This document shows positions 19,273 to 27,793 of a stretch of 64,000 nucleotides of DNA, in pieces; the first letter of the stretch is position 1, and every line of letters begins with the position of its first letter. Both the position numbers and the translations under genes were made by a program. The notes under the pieces were generated by a model, which saw only the letters and a program-made list of their open reading frames with translations, made no database searches and was not told the origin of the DNA. Source of the DNA: an uncultured Hyphomicrobiales bacterium (GTDB lineage Bacteria > Pseudomonadota > Alphaproteobacteria > Rhizobiales > Beijerinckiaceae); contig CAIOVE010000066.1 in NCBI GenBank assembly GCA_903861645.1, positions 1-64,000 of the forward strand, read 5' to 3'.

Positions 19273-19539
19273 ATGCGTCTTTTTAATCCAGCCCTGGCCA
19301 TGATTTTGGCGTCCGGCATGCTGATCGCCGCGGGCGCGCCGTCGCGGGCGCTCGAATACACCGTCCAGCAGTGGCCGCAGGATATCGGCAAGGTGCCTTG
19401 CGACGCCTGGAAGAAAAATCCCGACGCGTCCTGGTCGCAGGTCGCCACCATCAGGGCGGGCGGGCAGACGATCGCCGGCCGGTCGTTCAAGAGCGACAGC
19501 GGCGAGGCGCGCATGCTGTCGGCGAAGTGCCGCCAGTAA
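19273..19539 (+). CDS. Small secreted hypothetical protein, 88 aa
   Basis: An 88-residue protein with a convincing signal peptide (hydrophobic run ending near SRALE). The mature part of about 60 residues has two Cys, one in PCDAWKK and one in the last residues, that could form a disulfide. It has no recognised domain. A GGGAG site precedes the ATG. The gene ends three bases from the convergent acyl-CoA ligase stop. Codon use and signal peptide support a real gene, but its function is unknown. Confidence 0.72.
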   Translation: MRLFNPALAMILASGMLIAAGAPSRALEYTVQQWPQDIGKVPCDAWKKNPDASWSQVATIRAGGQTIAGRSFKSDSGEARMLSAKCRQ

Positions 19540-19542
19540 AAC

Positions 19543-21120
19543 CTAGGCCTCGCGCGCCATCTCCCGCAACCTGGCTTTCGCGACCTTGCCGAAACCAACC
19601 ATCGGCATGGCCTCGATAAGCCGAACCTCGCGCGGAACCTTGAATTTCGCCAGTTGCGCGGCGCAACGCGCGATGATCGCCGCCGGGAGGGCGCCATGCT
19701 CCTCCAGCGACAAATCCGTTTTCGGCACGACGAAGGCGACAGGCACTTCTCCGTAGGTCTCGTCGGCCCGCGCCACGACGGCGCATTCGCGCACGCCCGG
19801 CGTGCGCGCGACGACGGCCTCGATCTCCGAGGCGGATACGCCCTCGCCGCCAACCTTCAGCACATCCTTGATGCGGTCGCCGAACTGCAACCAGCCGTCC
19901 TCGCGCAGCAGAACGCGGTCGCCGGTGCGGAAATATCCGTTTTCGTCGAAGGCCTCGGTCGTGGCGCGCGCGTCGCCGAAATATTCGCGGAAAATGGAAA
20001 GGCCCCGCACGGCGCCAACCAGCAGATGCCCTGCCTCCCCCGGCGCGACCTGCCGATCGTTGTCGTCGACGACCCGAATGCGATAGCCCTGACCCGGACG
20101 CCCCATGATTCCATTGGGCGCCTCGACGCCAGGCGCGCAATAGACTGCCTGCGTCAGCACTTCCGTCATGCCCCAGCCGGTGACGAAATCGAGCTTCAGT
20201 CGCTCCATGCGCGCGGGTTCGTGCCGCGCGGTGATCCATTGCCGGAACGTGTGTTCGGGAGCGCCTTGCGACTCCAGCGCGTTCATCGTGAAAAACACCT
20301 GACTGCCCACCGTCGCGCCAAACTCGCGCGCCACGGGCCAGTAGCGGCTGGCGGAAAACCGCGGTTGCAGAACGATGGTTCCTCCCGCCCACATCGCCGA
20401 ATGCGCGCACCACGACAGGCCGACCACGTGGTACAGCGGCAGGAATATCTGGCTGACGTCGTCGGCGCGCATGCCCTGTTGCAGCGCGTTGACGCGCGCG
20501 CCCCAGAGCACATTGGCGTGCGTCCACAAGACACCCTTCGGTCGCGACGTCGTGCCGGTCGTGAACATGATCGACGCTGGCGCCAGCGGATCGGGCGCGC
20601 GACGGGCCAGCGGCGCGCCATGCAGGGCGGCGAAGGAGTCGGCCCGCGCGGTCGCCATCGTGGCCGAGGCGGGCGTGCCCGCGTCATCTTCGGTCACGGC
20701 GATCCATTTCAGGCCGCGGCAATTCTCGGAAACCATGGCCGCGAACCTGGGATGGGTGATGGCGCCAACCGCGCCCGTCGACGACGCGAACCAGTCGAGT
20801 TCCGGCCCGGCAGCCTGCGCGTTGGTGCCAACACACACCGCGCCGAGCCAGGCGCAGGCGAAACGCGCGATCAGCGTCTCCGGACAGTTTTCAAGATGAA
20901 CCATCACGCTATCGCCGGGCTTCACGCCACGCGCCGCCAGACCGCCCGCCACCCGCGCCACGGCGTCGGCGAATTGCGCGTAGGTCATGCGCCTCGCGGG
21001 CTGATCGAAGGGCGCGAAAATCAGAAAGGCATGCTCGCCCCGGCGCCGCGCCAGATCGGCGAGCCAGGCGGCGATATCATACCCGGCGAAGGGCGATACA
21101 TGGTCTTCGTGCGTCAGCAT
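19543..21120 (-). CDS. Acyl-CoA/AMP-forming ligase (CaiC-like)
   Basis: A 525-residue class I adenylate-forming ligase that would activate a carboxylic acid with ATP and CoA. Motifs: P-loop FTTGTTSRPKGVLWTH, the GWGMTE motif, the YFRTGDR segment, and the hinge DRIKDVLKVGGEGVSASEIE. The C-terminal catalytic Lys region is FGKVAKARLRE. Sequence style is closest to crotonobetaine/carnitine-CoA and medium-chain acyl-CoA ligases. The substrate is undetermined. It lies 42 bases downstream of the SGNH hydrolase gene on the same strand and may be co-transcribed. Confidence 0.87.
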   Translation of the reverse strand: MLTHEDHVSPFAGYDIAAWLADLARRRGEHAFLIFAPFDQPARRMTYAQFADAVARVAGGLAARGVKPGDSVMVHLENCPETLIARFACAWLGAVCVGTNAQAAGPELDWFASSTGAVGAITHPRFAAMVSENCRGLKWIAVTEDDAGTPASATMATARADSFAALHGAPLARRAPDPLAPASIMFTTGTTSRPKGVLWTHANVLWGARVNALQQGMRADDVSQIFLPLYHVVGLSWCAHSAMWAGGTIVLQPRFSASRYWPVAREFGATVGSQVFFTMNALESQGAPEHTFRQWITARHEPARMERLKLDFVTGWGMTEVLTQAVYCAPGVEAPNGIMGRPGQGYRIRVVDDNDRQVAPGEAGHLLVGAVRGLSIFREYFGDARATTEAFDENGYFRTGDRVLLREDGWLQFGDRIKDVLKVGGEGVSASEIEAVVARTPGVRECAVVARADETYGEVPVAFVVPKTDLSLEEHGALPAAIIARCAAQLAKFKVPREVRLIEAMPMVGFGKVAKARLREMAREA

Positions 21121-21162
21121 GGCCGCATCCTCGCGCGCGCGGCGCGACGACGCAAGCCGCCG

Positions 21163-22500
21163 TCAGTTGCGGGGCCAGCGGAAATCGTCCGCCCGGCCGG
21201 GCCGGGCCTCGAGCGGCTGGCCTTGCACCAGCGCGCGGTCGAGCAGCGCCTGAGCGCCGCCGGAGGCCGGTCGCGCGGCGCGGGTGGCGAGCGCGCCATC
21301 GGCGGCGATCGCGGGACCGGTCAACGGCGACACGACGCCAGCCTCGGGCTTGACGGGAATGACGACCTCGGGCGGCGCGGCGGGCGCGGGCAGCGCGACG
21401 ATGAGCGGTCCCGGCGCTGGAGCGGCCGGCGCGACGGGCGGCGGCGCGGGCGCGACAGCGACGGGCGGCGCGATCGAAACCATCGGATCGACGGCCGGAC
21501 GCGAACCCTCGATCGCGTGCCGTATCTCGCTCTCGACGAAATGCGCCAGCTTGCGCGCGCCGGGGCGGGTGAAATGCACGCCATCGCCCGCGCGCAATTT
21601 CTGAAACTGGCCGTTGACGTCGGGACCGTAGGCGGCGAACTGCCCGCGATCGTCGAGAAAGGCTTCCCACGTGTCGACATAGGTCGCGCCGGCCTTTACC
21701 GCGCGCTCTTGATAGATCTCGTTGAACGCCGCCATGTCGGCTGAAAACCGGTCGCTTTTCATGATGGGGAGCCCCACCCAGACCAGCGGAATCTTGCGGT
21801 CGCGGAAGGCTTTCGTGATCGCCTCGACACGATCCCCATAAATTTCGCGCCAGCGCGGTTGCCGCGTTTCATAGGCGTTGGCGCCCTCGCGCAACGATTG
21901 CCGGTCGTTGCTGCCAATCATCATCACGGCGATGTTGATCTTGCCGCTGGTGGCGAGCAGATCGTTGACGCCCTTGATCCAGTCGAAATAGTCGTCGCGC
22001 ACGAGGCCGGTGTTCTCGCGCGCCTTGCGCAGAATGGACACTTCCGGCTGATCGGCGAAGGCCTCGGTCAGTCCCTGCCCCAGCATCTGGCCCAGACTGT
22101 CGCCGATGACCAGAACGAAGAAATTCGCCTCGACGGGCTTCACGGCCGCCGGCTTTTCCGCCGGGGCCGCGACAACGGGCGTGGCCGGGTTTGGCGCCGC
22201 TCCATCACCGGGCGGCGCCGCGCCCTCGACCGGCGGCGCGACGCGCGCGAAACCGCGCACAGGGGCGCCGCGTCGGATCAGATGGGTGGGTCGTTGCACC
22301 ACAACCGGCGCCGCGCGCTGCTGCATCTGGCGCAAACGCTCCCTGTCGGCGCGGAAAAACGCCGCCGGGGATTCGTCCTCGGCCTGAACGGCGGGACCGC
22401 CCGTGGCGAAAACCAGCAAAGCCAGAACGGCAAGCCGGAACGCGACCGCCAACCGGCCAGCGGGCCGCCACCTGACATTCCATGTCGAGCGCGAAAACAT
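21163..22500 (-). CDS. DUF459-type SGNH/GDSL hydrolase
   Basis: Exported or membrane-anchored SGNH hydrolase, 445 residues. It has an N-terminal hydrophobic segment (about 18-35), a Pro/Ala-rich linker to about residue 122, an SGNH domain with VIGDSLGQ (nucleophile Ser135), the block-III Asn in MIGSNDRQ, and the Asp/His pair in DGVHFTRPG, then a long Pro/Ala/Val-rich tail. This matches the DUF459 family common in Rhizobiales, thought to act on cell-envelope esters. The substrate is unknown. The two low-complexity flanks account for most of the extra length. Confidence 0.83.
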   Translation of the reverse strand: MFSRSTWNVRWRPAGRLAVAFRLAVLALLVFATGGPAVQAEDESPAAFFRADRERLRQMQQRAAPVVVQRPTHLIRRGAPVRGFARVAPPVEGAAPPGDGAAPNPATPVVAAPAEKPAAVKPVEANFFVLVIGDSLGQMLGQGLTEAFADQPEVSILRKARENTGLVRDDYFDWIKGVNDLLATSGKINIAVMMIGSNDRQSLREGANAYETRQPRWREIYGDRVEAITKAFRDRKIPLVWVGLPIMKSDRFSADMAAFNEIYQERAVKAGATYVDTWEAFLDDRGQFAAYGPDVNGQFQKLRAGDGVHFTRPGARKLAHFVESEIRHAIEGSRPAVDPMVSIAPPVAVAPAPPPVAPAAPAPGPLIVALPAPAAPPEVVIPVKPEAGVVSPLTGPAIAADGALATRAARPASGGAQALLDRALVQGQPLEARPGRADDFRWPRN

Positions 22501-22561
22501 GACCCCAATATAGCGCGAAATACCCTCGGCGTCAGGCCGTATCTCGCGCTGGCCGGCGAGC

Positions 22562-22765
22562 CTAGCCGGACGATCTCGCCAGGAAATGCGCGAAGGCCTG
22601 AGCGGAGCCCAGCCTTGGCGGATGCATGATCATGGCGACAGCCATGCCGGACAGCCCCATGATGGCGATGGCGCGCAATAATTGGGGAACGGAATTACCG
22701 GGTTCGCGCCGGCCGATGGGCGGCAAGGCGCGCACCTTGAAACGTGGAAGCTCATCGCCGGTCAT
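22562..22765 (-). CDS. Small single-span membrane protein, 67 aa
   Basis: The open frame runs much further upstream, but there it is opposite the slipin gene. The Met at 22765, preceded by GAGGAG, starts a plausible 67-residue protein: a charged N-terminus (DELPRFK), a hydrophobic helix (about residues 28-48, LLRAIAIMGLSGMAVAMIM), and a short basic tail. No family is recognised. It lies between the SGNH hydrolase and an AT-rich intergenic region. Existence is likely but not certain. Confidence 0.55.
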   Translation of the reverse strand: MTGDELPRFKVRALPPIGRREPGNSVPQLLRAIAIMGLSGMAVAMIMHPPRLGSAQAFAHFLARSSG

Positions 22766-23029
22766 GCGGCGCTCCTCGTTCAGTTGATCCGGCTCGACCG
22801 GATTTATCCGATAATACTCACGTGAATTATTTAATAAACAATTTACCATGAAAACGACGATATTGATCGGTAATAAAATAAATCGACCCCGATTTAAGCC
22901 CCACGCGACTAGTTGAAGCACTGTTGCGCGAAATTTATCGACGTGTGCGATGAAGCATGACCGGGCGTCGCGCCCGGCGCATGATGGCGGGATAACGCGG
23001 ACCTCGCGGCTGACGACAGGAGACGGGCC
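22766..23029. other. 264-base intergenic region with an AT-rich patch
   Basis: Between a small minus-strand gene and the qmcA-nfeD operon. Bases about 22795-22890 are strikingly AT-rich for this genome (runs such as GAATTATTTAATAAAC). A TTGAAG...TATCGA pair with 17-base spacing near 22913-22941 could be a qmcA promoter. No ORF or RNA structure is recognised. Confidence 0.5.
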
Positions 23030-24022
23030 ATGATCGGCATCAACTTGGGTTTTGGCGTATTCGCGGGCGCGTTCGCGCTGTTCGTCATCGTGACGTTGAT
23101 GATGGGCGTGCGGCAGGTGCCGCAGGGCTACGCCTACACGGTCGAGCGCTTCGGCAAATATTATAAGACACTGACGCCCGGCCTCGCGCTCATCATGCCA
23201 TGGATCGATGGCGTCGGACGCAAGATCAACATGATGGAGCAGGTGATCGACGTTCCTTCGCAAGAGGTCATCACCAAGGACAACGCGAACATCACCGTAG
23301 ACGGCGTCGCCTTTTATCAGGTGCTCGACGCGGCGGCGGCGTCCTACGAGGTGTCCAACCTCGAACTTGCGCTGCTCAACCTCGTCATGACCAACATCCG
23401 CACCGTGATGGGCTCCCTCGATCTCGATCAGTTGCTGTCGCATCGCGACGAGATCAACATCCGCCTGTTGAAGGTGGTCGACGCCGCCGTCGAGCCATGG
23501 GGCATCAAGACCACGCGCATCGAGATCAAGGATATCGTGCCGCCGAAGGATCTCATCGACTCCATGGGCCGCCAGATGAAGGCGGAACGCGAGAAGCGCG
23601 CGACCGTGCTGGAGGCCGAAGGCCAGCGGCAGGCCGAGATCCTGCGCGCGGAAGGTCGCAAGCAGGCGCTCGTGCTCGACGCGGAAGGCCGCAAGGAGGC
23701 GGCGTTCCGAGACGCCGAGGCGCGCGAGCGCTCGGCGCAGGCCGAGGCGACCGCGACGCAAATGGTGTCGGACGCGATCGCGAAGGGCGACATCGCCGCG
23801 CTGAATTATTTCGTCGCCGAGAAATACGTGCGCGCCATCGACTCGCTCGCCAAGTCGCCCAACCAGAAAACCTTCATCATGCCGATGGACATGGCGGGCA
23901 TCGCCGGCACGCTCGGCGGCATCGCCGAACTCGCCCGCTCATCGCTGGGCGAGTCGCGCCGCGCGGACGAGAACCGCGCGCCCGCGCGTTCCGTGCCGTC
24001 GACCGGCGCGCCGCGTCCATGA
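23030..24022 (+). CDS. qmcA: SPFH-domain (stomatin/prohibitin-like) protein QmcA
   Basis: Membrane-anchored SPFH protein of 330 residues that forms oligomers and organises membrane microdomains or proteases. It has an N-terminal membrane segment (about residues 8-25), an SPFH domain starting at VPQGYAYTVERFGKYYKTL, the motif IDVPSQEVITKDN, and a coiled-coil region (about 185-250) of heptads rich in Glu/Ala/Arg typical of the family. GACAGGAG precedes the ATG. Directly followed by an NfeD gene, the conserved partner, which supports the assignment. Confidence 0.9.
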   Translation: MIGINLGFGVFAGAFALFVIVTLMMGVRQVPQGYAYTVERFGKYYKTLTPGLALIMPWIDGVGRKINMMEQVIDVPSQEVITKDNANITVDGVAFYQVLDAAAASYEVSNLELALLNLVMTNIRTVMGSLDLDQLLSHRDEINIRLLKVVDAAVEPWGIKTTRIEIKDIVPPKDLIDSMGRQMKAEREKRATVLEAEGQRQAEILRAEGRKQALVLDAEGRKEAAFRDAEARERSAQAEATATQMVSDAIAKGDIAALNYFVAEKYVRAIDSLAKSPNQKTFIMPMDMAGIAGTLGGIAELARSSLGESRRADENRAPARSVPSTGAPRP

Positions 24023-24071
24023 GTTCGGCGATGCTCACGGCGCCCCGCGCGCGAGACAGGAAGGCCCTCCG

Positions 24072-24509
24072 ATGATCAACGATCCATCGCCCTGGTTCTG
24101 GCTTGTCGCGGGCGTGCTGACCTGCGCGGCGGAGGCCCTGGCCCCCGGCGTGTTCCTGCTGTGGATCGGGCTGGCGGCGATCGCCACGGGCCTGACAAGC
24201 TTCATCGTTTCGCTGGGTTTCGCCTGGGCGCTTGTCGCCTTCGGCGTCTATGCCGCGGTCGGCGTGATCATCGGCCGCAAGGTTTATGGTTCGCGCGACA
24301 TTGTCAGCGATCGCCCCAATCTCAACCGCCGGGCGGAAGCGCTCATCGGACAGACGTTCACGTTGGAGGACGCCATCGAAAATGGCGAAGGCCGCGTGCG
24401 CGTGAGCGATTCCGTCTGGCGCGCGCGTGGTCCCGATTTGCCCAGGGGAGCGCGCGTCAAGGTCGCCGCGGTCGAGGGCGGAGTAACCCTGCGCGTCGAC
24501 CCGGCCTAG
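24072..24509 (+). CDS. NfeD-like membrane protein
   Basis: A 145-residue short NfeD protein: two or three transmembrane helices (about 8-75), a basic turn GRKVYGSR, then a soluble OB-fold (about 90-145) with the family motif VRVSDSVWRARG and the closing VKVAAVEGGVTLRV. NfeD proteins work with the SPFH protein encoded 50 bases upstream. It lacks the N-terminal ClpP-like protease found in long NfeD forms. Confidence 0.9.
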   Translation: MINDPSPWFWLVAGVLTCAAEALAPGVFLLWIGLAAIATGLTSFIVSLGFAWALVAFGVYAAVGVIIGRKVYGSRDIVSDRPNLNRRAEALIGQTFTLEDAIENGEGRVRVSDSVWRARGPDLPRGARVKVAAVEGGVTLRVDPA

Positions 24510-24570
24510 CAGCGCTTTGCGACGCGCGCGCGCCGGTGTATGCGGGATTTGAGCATTCCGGAGCGTGACC

Positions 24571-25308
24571 ATGAACGATCAGATCGCCCATTCCTTCATC
24601 GACGCGCGCCGCGCGCGTGGCGAGGTTCCCGCAGCGCCCGTACCGGCTGATATCGCCGAATGTTTCGCCATCTCCGCCGCGCAACGCCGCGCGCTCGGCG
24701 AAACCGTCGGCGGATGGAAAGTCGGCCAGACGCCCGATGACACGCCGATCGCCGCGCCCATGTACGCCTCCGGATTTCTGACCAGCGGCGGCCTGTTCCG
24801 CATGAAGCAGGGTCGGCCCATGATCCCCGAAATCGAAATCGCGCTACGGCTCGCGCGCGACATACCGCCGCGTCCCGACAAGCCGTATACGCGCGATGAC
24901 ATGCTCGACGCGGCGAGCGAACTCGTGCTCGGCATCGAGCTCATCGAACGGCGCATTCCCCCGAACGCCGATTTCCGCCTGAACTTCGCGGACGACCTCG
25001 GCAACATCGGCTATGTCGTCGGCCCGGCGATCAAGGAGTTCCGCGGGCTCGATCTCGCCAAGCTGCGCTGCGTCTTCCGGATCGGCGGCGAGGTGAAAAG
25101 CGATCGCCTTGGCGGACACCCAAAGGGCGATCCCATGATCCCGCTCGTTCGCTGGGCGAACAAGCAGGGCGACCATCACGGCGGCATGAAAGCCGGGCAA
25201 ATCATCACACTCGGCAGCCTTACGCCGATGATTGAAATGACCGAGCCCGCCCCATTGGCGGCCCGGCTCGAGGGCTTCGGCGACATCGCGCTCGACGTGA
25301 CGTTCTAA
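24571..25308 (+). CDS. 2-keto-4-pentenoate hydratase (MhpD family)
   Basis: Hydratase of the fumarylacetoacetate-hydrolase superfamily, 245 residues, adding water to 2-oxopent-4-enoate-type products of meta-cleavage pathways. The ATG at 24571 has GGAG at proper distance; a GTG two codons earlier is less likely. Motifs: WKVGQT near residue 48, the acidic metal-binding EIEIALRL and LGIELIERR, DLGNIGYVVG, and the closing GDIALDVTF. It would act downstream of an extradiol dioxygenase such as the one at 10.7 kb, but they are far apart. It follows nfeD by 61 bases with no obvious functional link. Confidence 0.85.
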   Translation: MNDQIAHSFIDARRARGEVPAAPVPADIAECFAISAAQRRALGETVGGWKVGQTPDDTPIAAPMYASGFLTSGGLFRMKQGRPMIPEIEIALRLARDIPPRPDKPYTRDDMLDAASELVLGIELIERRIPPNADFRLNFADDLGNIGYVVGPAIKEFRGLDLAKLRCVFRIGGEVKSDRLGGHPKGDPMIPLVRWANKQGDHHGGMKAGQIITLGSLTPMIEMTEPAPLAARLEGFGDIALDVTF

Positions 25309-25349
25309 CTACGGCGAAAGACCGGCGTCTCGATCGAGATCGAGACAAA

Positions 25350-25364
25350 TTAAGCTCGAATTAG
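25350..25364. promoter_or_regulatory. Candidate CtrA-like box
   Basis: TTAA-N7-TTAG matches the alphaproteobacterial CtrA consensus TTAA-N7-TTAA at seven of eight positions, 104 bases before the small membrane-protein gene. AT-rich motifs are rare in this genome. By-eye match only. Confidence 0.3.
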
Positions 25365-25467
25365 CCACGTCCCGTAAAGGTTGAATTCGCGTTAAGCGCA
25401 ACGCGCGCTGGCTGGCGTGTCCCCACCGGATTACCCTGAAACAGGTGGGCGACCCGAGCATGGTCCT

Positions 25468-25782
25468 ATGAGTTTCATTCTGTCGTATTTTGGCGTTTAC
25501 ACGTTGGATACGGTATTGCTGCCGGGTTTTTTAGCCGCGGTCTTTTGCGCGGTCGCCGGAATTATCGCCGATCACGTCATGCGGGAACGCGGGTTCGGGC
25601 AGGTCGGCAACGGCATCCTCATCATGATGGGCCTTGTCGTGGGCGTCATGATCGCTCATTCCGAGCTGGGGCCCATGCGGCCGTCGGAGACCGAACGCGT
25701 GATGGTGATCGCCACGGCCTCGTCGACCGCCGTGCTTCTTATTTGCGGCGTCCTCAAGCGCCTGATCATGGGGCCGATCTGA
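25468..25782 (+). CDS. Small membrane protein, 104 aa
   Basis: A 104-residue hydrophobic protein with three likely transmembrane helices (about 12-30, 43-60 and 78-98) and almost no soluble part. The ATG at 25468 is chosen because the preceding 17 codons are polar and not conserved-looking. No family is recognised. It stands alone, with a possible CtrA-like box upstream. It is convergent with the Bug gene at the end of the large minus-strand operon. Confidence 0.68.
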   Translation: MSFILSYFGVYTLDTVLLPGFLAAVFCAVAGIIADHVMRERGFGQVGNGILIMMGLVVGVMIAHSELGPMRPSETERVMVIATASSTAVLLICGVLKRLIMGPI

Positions 25783-25788
25783 TCGCCG

Positions 25789-26832
25789 TCAGGGCTCGAT
25801 CAGATGCTTGGCGCGCGCGATGGTCTCGGGCGAGGAGCCATGAACGCGCGAGACGACTTCCTGCAACTTCTCTCCTGTCGACGCGGTGATGCCTATGCGC
25901 AGCTTGTCGGCGTCGGCCAGAAATTCCTTGTCGACCATGGTCGCCGCGAAGGCCGCGCGCAGAATGGCGACGACATCAGCGGGCGCGCCCGGCGGCGTCG
26001 CGTAGGAGCGACCGAAAAGTTGCTGACTGAGAATGAGTTCGACCGCTTTCTTGTCGGCCTCGTCGGGAATGAACGACCATATTTGCGGAGCGCCCATGCG
26101 CGTCAATTCGGGCTCTGGGTCGATTCCATCCTGCATGATGATGTTGACCTTGCCATCGCGCAGCCAGTCCGCCTTCTGCGACTTGAGACTCGAGAAATCG
26201 AGCCCGCATAGCCCGCCAGCCTCGCCCCGCTCCATGGCGAGGAAAATATCGGACGTGCCCTTGTAACCGCTGACAATCTTGAATTTCGTGCCGGTCGCGC
26301 GATTGTGCATGGCCGTGTAATCGCGCGTCGCGCCGCCCGCCTGGCTGGCGCCCATGATCGTCGCGAGCCGTCGCGCGTCGTCGTAGGTGCGCGTTGGCGA
26401 GTTCGAATAGGTGGCGCACACGCGCGTGCCGCTGTCGGCCGTGCCGATGTAGTTGAACTTCGTCGGATCGAAGAGATTGCTGGCGCGCTCATCGAGCAAC
26501 CGCCCCATGATGGCGCCCGGCATCAACGCGCCGATGGTCGTGCCATCCTTCGGCGCGACGCGGAAAAGATGCGCGCCAGCGATGGCGCTGCCCGCGCCGG
26601 GCATGTTGCGCGGAATGATCTGCGGATTGCCCGGAATATGCCTGCCGAGATGTCGCGCGACCGCGCGCGCGTAGATGTCATAGCCGCCAGCGACATCCGC
26701 GCCGATCACCATCTCGATGGTCTTGCCCGCGTAATAGTCGGCCGCCATCGCGGGGCCCGCGAGGCAAGCGGCCATGACGACAAGCGCGCGCAATGAACGC
26801 GCCGCGCCGTTCGATGCGGCGACAAACCCCAT
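25789..26832 (-). CDS. Bug/TctC-like solute-binding protein (GGYD subtype)
   Basis: Periplasmic binding protein, 347 residues, signal peptide ending GPAMAAD. The ligand loop reads ADVAGGYDIYAR, with HIPGNPQIIPRNMPGAG next; this subtype replaces the classical PFPPGG loop. It is similar in layout to the orphan at 62 kb, suggesting paralogs. GGAGGG precedes the ATG at 26832. Last gene of the 13-gene operon, only 18 bases after the dehydrogenase. No TctAB genes are present, so it may feed a transporter encoded elsewhere or act as a sensor. Its ligand is probably a pathway substrate. Confidence 0.83.
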   Translation of the reverse strand: MGFVAASNGAARSLRALVVMAACLAGPAMAADYYAGKTIEMVIGADVAGGYDIYARAVARHLGRHIPGNPQIIPRNMPGAGSAIAGAHLFRVAPKDGTTIGALMPGAIMGRLLDERASNLFDPTKFNYIGTADSGTRVCATYSNSPTRTYDDARRLATIMGASQAGGATRDYTAMHNRATGTKFKIVSGYKGTSDIFLAMERGEAGGLCGLDFSSLKSQKADWLRDGKVNIIMQDGIDPEPELTRMGAPQIWSFIPDEADKKAVELILSQQLFGRSYATPPGAPADVVAILRAAFAATMVDKEFLADADKLRIGITASTGEKLQEVVSRVHGSSPETIARAKHLIEP

Positions 26833-26850
26833 GCCTACCCTCCCCAAAGG

Positions 26851-27786
26851 TCACCGCACGATGTTGCGCATCGCGTCGGGCCGGCCGGCGATGAACGCCC
26901 GCAAGTTATGTTCAATGACAGGATATATCTGATCCGCGTAAATGTCGCTCATGCCGCCGATACGCGGCGACATCATGACGTTGGGCATGTCCCAGAGCGG
27001 GTTGTCGTCGGGCAAGGGCTCAACCGCGAAGACATCGAGACCCGCCCCGGCGATCCGCTTGTCGCGCAGGGCGGCGATCATGGCGGGCTCGTCGATGACG
27101 CCGCCGCGCGCGATGTTGATGATGAAGGCCGACGGTTTCATCGCCGCGAAAATCCGCGCGTCGATGAGATGACGCGTCGTGTCGTCGAGCGGCGTCAGCG
27201 CGATCAGGAAGTCGGCCATGCCGGCGGCCTCCGCCAGCCGCGCGCGCGGCAGAATGAGGTCGAAACCCGGCGTTTGGGCGCGCGCGTTGCTGACACCGAC
27301 CACCTTCATGCCAAACGCCTTGCAGCGCGCCGCGATTTCCTCGCTGATGACGCCGACGCCAACCATGACCACGGTCTTGTTGACCAGCACCGGCTGCAAG
27401 GCGCGCTTCCAGACATGCTTTTTCTGGTTCTCGCGTATCTGGTTGAAGTCGCGCGACAGACCGATCATGTACATGAAGGCGAGTTCCGCCATCTGCGGCC
27501 CATGGATGCCACGACCGTTGGTGACGCGCACCTCCGGCTTGAGCGACTTCAGCGTCCACAGGTGATCGACGCCCGTCGAGAGCGAGGCGACCCATCGCAA
27601 CCTCGGCATGGCCGCGATGAGTTCATCCGGAATTTCATGCGCCAGCGCGATGATCGCCTCGCTGTTGGCGCAGCATGTCATCGCGGCGGCCGGCGTGCCG
27701 GGATCGTGGATGGTCACGCCGGGAAAGGCCGCGCGCAAATCCGCGGCCTTGAAGTGTCCGGAGTTCTCGACGACGAGGATTTCCAT
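26851..27786 (-). CDS. D-2-hydroxyacid dehydrogenase family protein with altered catalytic His
   Basis: NAD(P)-dependent D-2-hydroxyacid dehydrogenase fold, 311 residues. The catalytic Arg227 (INIARGGV) and Glu256 (FAVEPLP) are present. The third catalytic residue, normally His in a SPH-x-G motif, is Arg275 (SPRIGG), and the codon is clearly CGT. The cofactor loop reads GVGVIS where GxGxxG is usual. The protein may therefore have shifted chemistry, reduced activity, or a binding role. It sits seven bases after the BKACE gene, so it probably handles a 2-hydroxy or 2-keto intermediate of the same pathway, or reduces a by-product. Confidence 0.82.
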   Translation of the reverse strand: MEILVVENSGHFKAADLRAAFPGVTIHDPGTPAAAMTCCANSEAIIALAHEIPDELIAAMPRLRWVASLSTGVDHLWTLKSLKPEVRVTNGRGIHGPQMAELAFMYMIGLSRDFNQIRENQKKHVWKRALQPVLVNKTVVMVGVGVISEEIAARCKAFGMKVVGVSNARAQTPGFDLILPRARLAEAAGMADFLIALTPLDDTTRHLIDARIFAAMKPSAFIINIARGGVIDEPAMIAALRDKRIAGAGLDVFAVEPLPDDNPLWDMPNVMMSPRIGGMSDIYADQIYPVIEHNLRAFIAGRPDAMRNIVR

Positions 27787-27793
27787 CGCCGCC

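Noticed and set aside
19654-21744. 696-codon plus-strand frame opposite the acyl-CoA ligase
   Set aside because: Antisense to an intact adenylate-forming enzyme; Arg/His-rich and without motifs.
22766-23761. Upstream part of the minus-strand frame containing the small 67-aa protein
   Set aside because: It is antisense to qmcA and its residues look like translated noise; only the last 67 codons are accepted.
25327-25346. Hairpin GTCTCGAT-CGAG-ATCGAGAC after the hydratase gene
   Set aside because: The 8-bp stem is real, but no T tract follows and no gene pairing makes its role clear, so it is not listed as a terminator.
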